Assembly: GCA_001931905.2 (NCBI GenBank)
Contig: MSJI02000663.1
Location: 1-64,000, forward strand
Length of the DNA: 64,000 nt
From: Cladosporium sp. IMV 00045
Lineage: Eukaryota; Ascomycota; Dothideomycetes; Cladosporiales; Cladosporiaceae
Direction of reading: 5' to 3'
Shown: piece after piece, positions 57,705-64,000 of the stretch
Layout: each line of letters starts with the position of its first letter
Position numbering within the stretch: position 1 is the stretch's first letter
The notes under the pieces: generated by a model
Told to the model about the DNA's origin: nothing
Databases searched by the model: none
Seen by the model: only the letters and a program-made list of their open reading frames with translations
Program-made: the position numbers and the translations under genes

Positions 57705-57810
57705 CTCTCCTTTGCTCAGTTGGAAGAGCGCAAGACTGTAACTGCTGTCTCGCCGCCGCTAAAAAAATTTGTCCATCTTGAGGTCCCTGGTTCGAACCCG
57801 GGAGGGGAGA
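57705..57810 (+). tRNA. tRNA-Tyr (GTA) with a 33-base intron
   Basis: The acceptor stem is CTCTCCT with AGGGGAG and discriminator A. The D-stem is GCTC/GAGC with loop AGTTGGAA. The anticodon stem is CAAGA/TCTTG with loop C-T-GTA-A...A, interrupted after position 37 by a 33-base intron. The variable loop is AGGTC, and the T-arm is CCTGG-TTCGAAC-CCGGG. All stems pair, with only a few G-U pairs. The mature RNA is 73 nt before CCA addition. Tyrosine tRNA genes of fungi typically have an intron at this site. Confidence 0.93.
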
Positions 57811-59608
57811 CACGATTGATATCTTTTGCTTCATGTTGTTTGCATTCTGGTCACGGAAAACTGAATATATCTCTTCATTTTGGTGTATGAAGGGACTTCG
57901 TCGTTTTTGGGCTGAGTTTTCGCCTGCAAAGCGGAGGTGAGCAGCTTTGCCGAGGCTTCTCCAAGCCGCTTTCGAAGGTCGCAGCTAAGGTGATATCTTC
58001 AATTATTATAGTACTTGTGGGAAACTTGCACGTGCCTTATTTATCGCATGGGAGCTCTGGTATTGATGCGCCTGGCTTCTCTCTGGACGACTTTAACTGC
58101 GCCAGCACTTATCAGTGTCGAGACTGGATCCTGTTTTGCGGCTGTGCGACGGCGTCAAAGCACGTGTACAACACGACGTAACAAGATGAGAAATCAACTG
58201 ACTGGAAATATGTAGTACAAACAGCGATTGTGTTTGCTTTTGGGTCCACGACATAGCGCACTTCGCATCCTAAGAGCTACCTCCGATGGCTGAGGGACCG
58301 CCACGCCAGTCTGAGGCCACAGGAACTGAACAGTGCCTGGGGCCAAACCTGGTCTCATTGCTGGGGGATCGCTCGAGGATTCAGTGGATAGACTTCGATA
58401 TGAACATCTGGCACGCGCTGGCAGCTGCACCATGCGATCAGAGAGCCGCGGACCACGTCTTCTGCATGTTGGTGTGCTGAATCGTGCAGACTCGAGATTC
58501 TGGGTCAAATCTTAAGGACACCGACAACAGAATGCTTAGATCAAGACTGTCTTCTTACAGCTTGAGACTTTCGACCCTGGGCACAACATACAGTGGACAT
58601 TCGGTCACGCGGAAGAAGCTTCGCGATTCACACCTCACACTCGAGTGCTCTTGACGATCTTTCTTTGACGATCTTCTCTTGAGAAGACGCCGGAGACGCG
58701 TCTGCGGAGTTTGTGAACGTGGCATGCGGCATGGCTGGCCAACGGCAATGCATTCACAGGGCGAAACAGCGGTGGGAAGTGAAAATATGATGATCATATA
58801 ACAGCTGAAGCTGCAGGGCAACATACGCGTGATGAAATGCAAACAGGACAGCAGACGCAGGGTCCGTGCCATAACGAGGCGTGTGCATATTTTGTGCAGC
58901 TCTGGTGGGGGCAAAGGAGAACTGGAGGAGACCATTGGAGACGGGAGAAATTGGAGATGGCCGACGGCACGGCGTGCGGAGAGAGCTTGGATATGATGAA
59001 CGTTCTATCAGGAACAAGGGTGTGTCACCAAGATCTAACGTCGCTGTCTGTTTATTGGTATGGTTCTACTCTTACCAAACATTTTCTTCCGCCTGGTCAT
59101 GGCTATATCTCTCTTTCGACGTTGTACCGGCTGTCTGTCAGTGCACGTGGACGGTGAATTCAATCAATCTATTCATGGCAGGATTTCGGTTGGGAAGACC
59201 TGGCCATGGGCCGTGGAAATTGCGCGGGCGAGTCTATTGCCTGCACCATACATTTGGCGGCGTGGGTAGGTACAGTAGTTTCGTCCCGCCGCAAGCGAAA
59301 AGCGGCCAAATGCAGCCGCTGGCCTCTCTATTTAGTATTGCCAGCCCCGGTGAGTGACAGCTCTGGAGCGGAGAAGCTGCGTCACCTGTTTATTGCCCAT
59401 CTCTCATCCTTGTGTACATACATACATGTAACTATCCCGGTACAATCGCATGTACTACATGTACTCGAGTGTTGTTGTTTAGGCCTTTTTGCTCCTTCTC
59501 CTGCTTTCACATCTATCGCGGTTGCCGCTGCTGCTGCTGCTGCTGCAGTTTGTGGTCGTCTCCCACACTTGAGGTCGCCGGCGCCGTTCGAGCTGACTGG
59601 CAGACACC
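57811..59608. other. Intergenic region
   Basis: 1.8 kb between tRNA-Tyr and glycogenin. The last part is glycogenin promoter and leader, with a (CTG)n run at about 59528-59548. Short frames such as 58286-58480 have no recognisable features. Confidence 0.4.
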
Positions 59609-62452
59609 ATGGCCGTCGAGGAGGACGTCTATTGCACGGTACGTGGCCGTTTGCTCGGTTTGGCATCCATTGCCTTTGCTAACACCTTCTGCCATGTAGC
59701 TCGTAATGAGCGATGCATATCTTCCAGGTATACAAAACAGCTCGACAATTCACTCAGACACGCGACTGACATGTAAACAGGAGCCGCCGTTCTCGCACAC
59801 TCGCTACGCGATTGTGGCACCAAGAAGAAGCTCGCAGTGCTTGTCACGCCCGACACGCTGCGGCCCAGCACGCTCCAAGAGTTGAGAGTATGTCGTCTCG
59901 AAAAAGCAATGTCACGTCATATCGATACTAACCTCTTCATAGGTGCTCTACGACCACGTCCTACCGATCGAGCGAATAGCGACTCCCAATCCAAAGAATC
60001 TCTACCTCATGAACCGCGGCGACTTGCTGTTTACTTTCACGAAAATAAACTTATGGAGGCAGACGCAATTCAGAAAGATTGTATATATTGATGCGGATGT
60101 GGTAGCGTTGCGGGCACCGGACGAGCTCTTCGACCTGCCCGACTCTTTTGCTGCGGCACCTGATGTTGGCTGGCCGGATGCTTTCAACTCGGGTGTCATG
60201 GCTTTGTCCCCTCACATGGGTGATTACTGGGCATTGAGGACACTGGCTGGTGCGGGTGACAGTTTTGACGGTGCAGACCAAGGTCTGCTGAACCAGTACT
60301 ATGAGCACAAGCCGTGGAAGCGGCTGAGCTTCACCTACAACTGCACGCCCTCTGCCAATTACCAATACGAGCCAGCATACCGATACTACAAACACAACAT
60401 CAGCATGGTCCACTTCATTGGAGAAGACAAACCTTGGAAGAGCGCCAGAAGGTCAGAAGCACCACCGAGCGCCTACCAAGAATTGTCGGCGAAATGGTGG
60501 GCAGTGTACGACAGACACTTTAAGGTTTCTACTACGGAGTATTCTACGACTGGTCGTCGTGAACCTGTAAGAGCTGTACAAGCCCAGGTGAAGACCGAGT
60601 CGCCGAATACCGGCGACGTCTACTACGCCACCGGCTATCCTGTTGAAATCACACAGGGAGCGCCACCGCCTCCGGAGGCAACCGTCAATAGTACCGAAGT
60701 TCCTCTCACCGAGCCCGGCGAGCCTGCTGAGAATATCGCGCAAGGCGTCGTTGAGCCAACACCGACGATTGAGGTCCGCAAGTTCTCGGCACCACAAATG
60801 GAGTGGGATGCTACCCGCGCCGCTCCACCAGTGGAGTCGAAACCAGAAGCAGTCAACTTCCCTACAGAGGTGTACCAGTTCAGTACCGATCCCGCGCCGT
60901 TCCAGCCACCCCGCGAGTATCCTGAGCCGCCCAAGGATATGTGGTTCGAGGTTCCTAAGGAGAAGCCTAGACCTAGCGAGAAGCCACCACCAATCTTTCC
61001 GTGGGAGGAGCGCGAAGTTCCTAAACCCTCTCGTGTGTTCGTGGAAGACCGACCGCCTTCTCCGCCTCCCAAACCAGAATCACCGCCGTTGGCTTTGGCA
61101 GACGAATTCGAAGTTACGGCTGACGACAAATCTTCCACACCCACAACCCCGACTATCAAGATCCAAGAAGAGCCATGGGCCAAATTTGGCAATGTGAACA
61201 GAAACGCCTGGGACGAAGTCGAAGGCATCGACCACTACGTCCGGGCCTTCTCAAGCTGGCAGAAGAATCGCGGTAAACCCCAGAAGGCAACAACACCATC
61301 ACAGGAGGAACAGAACATCCTATCACCGACTAACGAGCCAGATCCCGCCGAGCTGGTCGACAAGGTCCGCAAGCGTCGCGAGAGCTTGCTCTTGACCGAC
61401 TTTCCTAGCGCCATCGAGCGCCCAAGCCTGCCCGTGACACCGGCACCCAGACGCAGGAGCACTTTCTGGGGTGAAGAGAGAGATGATGAAGTCCTACCGG
61501 CCGCTGAGGGCGTGCCGGACCAGGCCGATTGGGTATGTCCAAACTGTGGCTTCCACTCCCATCGCGAGTCTTTTGAGCATTCTTTTTCCGCGGCGGCTTT
61601 GCCTCGCGCTCGGCCGCCACCGCTGTCCTTGATCATTCAGACATGATCCCAAGATCTGTGGCGCTATCTGTTTCCCATTCCACTGCATTTATTCATAGCA
61701 TCTCCTCTGGTCTACTCTGGCATTGCTTGCCGCGGATTTTCGGTTTGTTCTCTGGATCGCATCTTGTGCAATATCAAAAGAGTGGAAAGAAAAGTTTCTC
61801 CTACGCTGGCTACCCTGGACTAAGGACTTAATAAATCACACATAATCCCTGCTTCGCTATTGTTTCTGCTTTTTGTCTTTGCGTATACTTTAGCTTCTGT
61901 TTACAGCACGATCATCCCCTCTATCTATTCATGCGTAAAACCAATTTCGGCGTACTAATACGTTCTCCTCTTTCTCCGAAATAGGACCCAAACGCCCAAC
62001 TCGAATCTCTCCGCCGTCACTCCCTGCTCGGCCCCAACGATCTCACCCTGCCTGATAAGAAGAGATCAATCCCCGAGCGCCAAATGCCCTCCACGTCCGC
62101 GCCGGTCGACCCGAACACCACCGGTCACCCAGTTGCTCTTACTAGGGGAGCTGAGGGTGGCGATGCGAGTGCTGGCTCTGCGGCGCCGAGTTCTGTGAGC
62201 TTCGGTACCGCCTCTATGGATTTCGCAGCCGCCGGCACTTCTACGTCTGCGCAATCTACTTCCGCTTCGAGGGGAGTCTCTTTCGCTTCTGGTGGCGATT
62301 CGCATGAGAAGTCAATGTCGGCTACTGGCGACTCCGCAGGTGGTCTCTTCACTGCGCCAGACTTCAATGCGGCCGCTGATCCCGCGAAAGAGGAGGATGT
62401 GCTGAGTCCTACTGAAGTGAAGCCCGGGGATGCTACTTCTGCGGACAAGTAA
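59609..62452 (+). CDS. Glycogenin (GT8 self-glucosylating initiator of glycogen synthesis)
   Basis: Five exons: 59609-59638, 59700-59727, 59781-59887, 59943-61532 and 61985-62452, giving 740 residues. The small 5' exons join to MAVEEDVYCT, LVMSDAYLP, GAAVLAHSLRDCGTKKKLAV, then VLYDHVLPIERIATPNPKNL. The GT8 domain has the metal-binding DxD in RKIVYIDADVVAL, AAPDVGWPDAFNSGVMAL, DGADQGLLNQYY and FIGEDKPWK. A long Pro/Glu/Ser-rich region follows, and a C-terminal segment (DPNAQLESLRRHSL) that probably includes the glycogen-synthase-binding part. The last intron is about 450 bases with a TACTAAT branch. A further splice from GTAAGG at 62449 to TAG at 62571 would replace the stop and end the protein as DKYPFSFDYA at 62599. 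Confidence 0.88.
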
Positions 62453-63069
62453 GGGAATGCTTGAGCGTGCCAACTTCTCTTTGTCGTTCTCTTTGACGTG
62501 TTGATGTCGGCTCGGACAACTGATGGTTTCCTGCGCTTTCTTTATTGACTTTTCTTTCTTTGTTCTCTTAGATATCCCTTCTCGTTCGATTACGCTTGAC
62601 GATTTGATTGCACAATGGGTGTGCTTGGTGTAGTTCTACTCTGTCTCCTTCTTTTCTCTTCTTGGCCGTCGCGTTCTGAGCGGACGGGTTCTTTTTGTTT
62701 CTTTACTTCTGTCTCTCTGTACGAGCTTTTCCCTCCTGTACAAGTGGAACGCATGGGGTACTTGACTCGACTTTTGCAGCTCATTTTGGTCATTTTGGTC
62801 GGTTCTATACTTGTAAGAAGTATTGTATATACGCTCGTTCCTCCTATCGTTTTACTCTTAGCATGTTAACGCGAATTGGTATGGAAATGGAAACATATTT
62901 GTCTGTGTGACTGTGTGATTGATACTTGTTCTGTCTTGACTCATTTCTCTCCCTGATCCTCGTGATATCAATCATCAAGTGGAACTCCTGCTGCCCAGTT
63001 ATCCACAGCAGGATAATCGGATCTTCTCCCTGATTCTCGTGATACTTAACTCAACAAGTGCAACTCCTG
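62453..63069. other. Intergenic region between convergent genes
   Basis: The 3' flanks of glycogenin and the F-box-like gene. A T-rich pyrimidine tract ending TAG at 62571 may be a last splice acceptor for glycogenin. Around 62955-63090 a segment is repeated in diverged form (TCCCTGATCCTCGTGATA / TCCCTGATTCTCGTGATA, then CAAGTG-AACTCCTG and CCAGTT-TCCACA), a two-copy repeat of about 67 bases. Confidence 0.5.
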
Positions 63070-63948
63070 TTACCCAGTTTTCCACACCACGACAATCGGT
63101 TTTCGAAGAAGGTATTCTGTCCCTAGATCCTTCACGCACGCGAAGAACCGCCCACCGATCCCAGCAAGAGTCTTCCTTCGCTTTCCAAACGCCAAGGTTG
63201 CTTTTTGGTGTATTTTGATGATGTCCACAAGGGTATTAACAGTCATCCCATGGTCCTGAGACGGATCCCCAAGCTCTCCTTCCATCTCGCGCTCTTGCAG
63301 GAAAGCGTTGACGGTATCGCGCATCACTGGCAAACGAATCAGTCTTGGATCAGTCGGCTCCTCTAAGAAAGCACTGTAGTACCAATTGCTTAGACTGAAG
63401 AAGAGCCTGAACGCAAAAGTTCCGCCGCCGGCGTTCTTGCCCTTGACCAAGAAATACCGAATGCGGCGGATAGCCACCTTCGGGTCGGAGAGGTTCTCGG
63501 CTGCTTTTTTGATGCGTTGGTCACGGCGAAGATAGATGTGCATTAGTCCGTTGCGCCAATAGCCGCGGTATGCATGCAAGTACATGCTCTTGTACTCCGT
63601 GTAAAGCTGACGACAGGCCATGATCGAGTCGAGGGACGGGTGCGGGCCGGCGCTGTCGATGTAGCCAGATGCGGTTTTCGTAATTTCGAAGACCAGAGAG
63701 TAGATCTTGTTGCGGACCTCGCGAGGAATTTTGAGGAGACGTGGTGACTCGGTGGTGGGCTTTATGAGGTCAGCAGAGGAATTACCGAATGAGTTGTTGG
63801 TGGGAACGTCCGTAGTCGCGGTGGCGGATGAGTTGAACACTATGCCGCGAGCATAGTCCAGGGCCCACTGAAGGGCAATGTAGAGCCACATGGCAACGTG
63901 AAGTGCGAAGCGCAAAATGCTCTTGGGCAGGGAGAGAGCTGGATGCAT
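63070..63948 (-). CDS. F-box-like/2EXR-type protein with N-terminal hydrophobic segment
   Basis: 292 residues from the ATG at 63948 (MHPALSLPK). A hydrophobic stretch, LRFALHVAMWLYIALQWALD, lies near residues 12-32. The motif LLKIPREVRNKIYSLVFE (about 72-90) is the classic start of the fungal F-box-like or 2EXR-type domain. It is followed by SIMACRQLYTEYKSMYLHAY, which keeps the usual 'L..CRQ...E' spacing. The rest is unremarkable. Such proteins are numerous in dothideomycetes and mostly uncharacterised. The hydrophobic segment is unusual for an F-box protein and may be a membrane anchor. Confidence 0.75.
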   Translation of the reverse strand: MHPALSLPKSILRFALHVAMWLYIALQWALDYARGIVFNSSATATTDVPTNNSFGNSSADLIKPTTESPRLLKIPREVRNKIYSLVFEITKTASGYIDSAGPHPSLDSIMACRQLYTEYKSMYLHAYRGYWRNGLMHIYLRRDQRIKKAAENLSDPKVAIRRIRYFLVKGKNAGGGTFAFRLFFSLSNWYYSAFLEEPTDPRLIRLPVMRDTVNAFLQEREMEGELGDPSQDHGMTVNTLVDIIKIHQKATLAFGKRRKTLAGIGGRFFACVKDLGTEYLLRKPIVVVWKTG

Positions 63949-64000
63949 GGTGATGGTACGAAGGAGTAGAGTAGACAAAGTTGTGTTGGTGGTGCAATTA

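Overview
This window is nuclear DNA of a filamentous ascomycete, most likely a dothideomycete. The genes are split by short introns (about 35-90 bases, GT...AG, with CTRAY-like branch sites), spacing is compact, and the products are typical of Pezizomycotina: fungal RPB2, CDC20, glycogenin, a CENP-V/GFA protein, NmrA-like, DUF1479, DUF7704-like and GH1/GH5 hydrolases. No bacterial, plasmid or CRISPR features were seen. No intact transposon was recognised.

Layout. 1-5.0 kb: an F-box/WD40 protein (minus, running off the left edge) faces a small four-helix membrane protein. 5.0-9.1 kb: a degenerate CT/AT-rich satellite lies against the damaged 3' end of a protein with a helical N-terminal domain. 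9.7-17 kb: an EFM7/NNT1-type methyltransferase, a GST, a secreted debranching-enzyme-like protein with a CBM52-like N-terminus, and a GFA-domain protein. 19-25 kb: a proline-rich membrane protein, a frameshifted DUF1479 oxygenase and a GH1 beta-glucosidase. 25.1-30.0 kb: a gene-poor stretch. 30-34.3 kb: a bZIP factor and a 2OG-Fe(II) oxygenase. 35.5-38.5 kb: a gene for a secreted Kex2-processed repeat protein whose second exon is present twice, on either side of a 20-N gap. 38.2-47.5 kb: housekeeping core (CDC20, a Kelch/BTB protein, RPB2). 48.2-53 kb: a GH5 exo-glucanase and a secreted protein built from tandemly duplicated exons. 53.5-57.5 kb: a divergent pair of TIM-barrel and Tm-1-like genes, then an NmrA-like gene. 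57.7 kb: tRNA-Tyr with an intron. 59.6-64 kb: glycogenin and an F-box-like protein.

The strongest candidate for something new is the repeat protein at 35.6-37.8 kb. It has a signal peptide and imperfect units of about 36 residues, each ending in a LxKR dibasic site. The two exon-2 copies differ in which unit has been duplicated. The gap is flanked by about 1.3 kb of near-identical but diverged sequence that includes a piece of CDC20. This looks like two haplotypes laid end to end by the assembler, and so hints at a heterozygous or hybrid diploid genome.

Several otherwise well-conserved genes carry single indels that break the frame (about 7.22, 21.73, 36.04 and 55.80 kb, perhaps also 52.95 kb). 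Housekeeping genes (RPB2, CDC20, Kelch/BTB) are intact. Sequencing error and real decay cannot be separated from this sequence alone.
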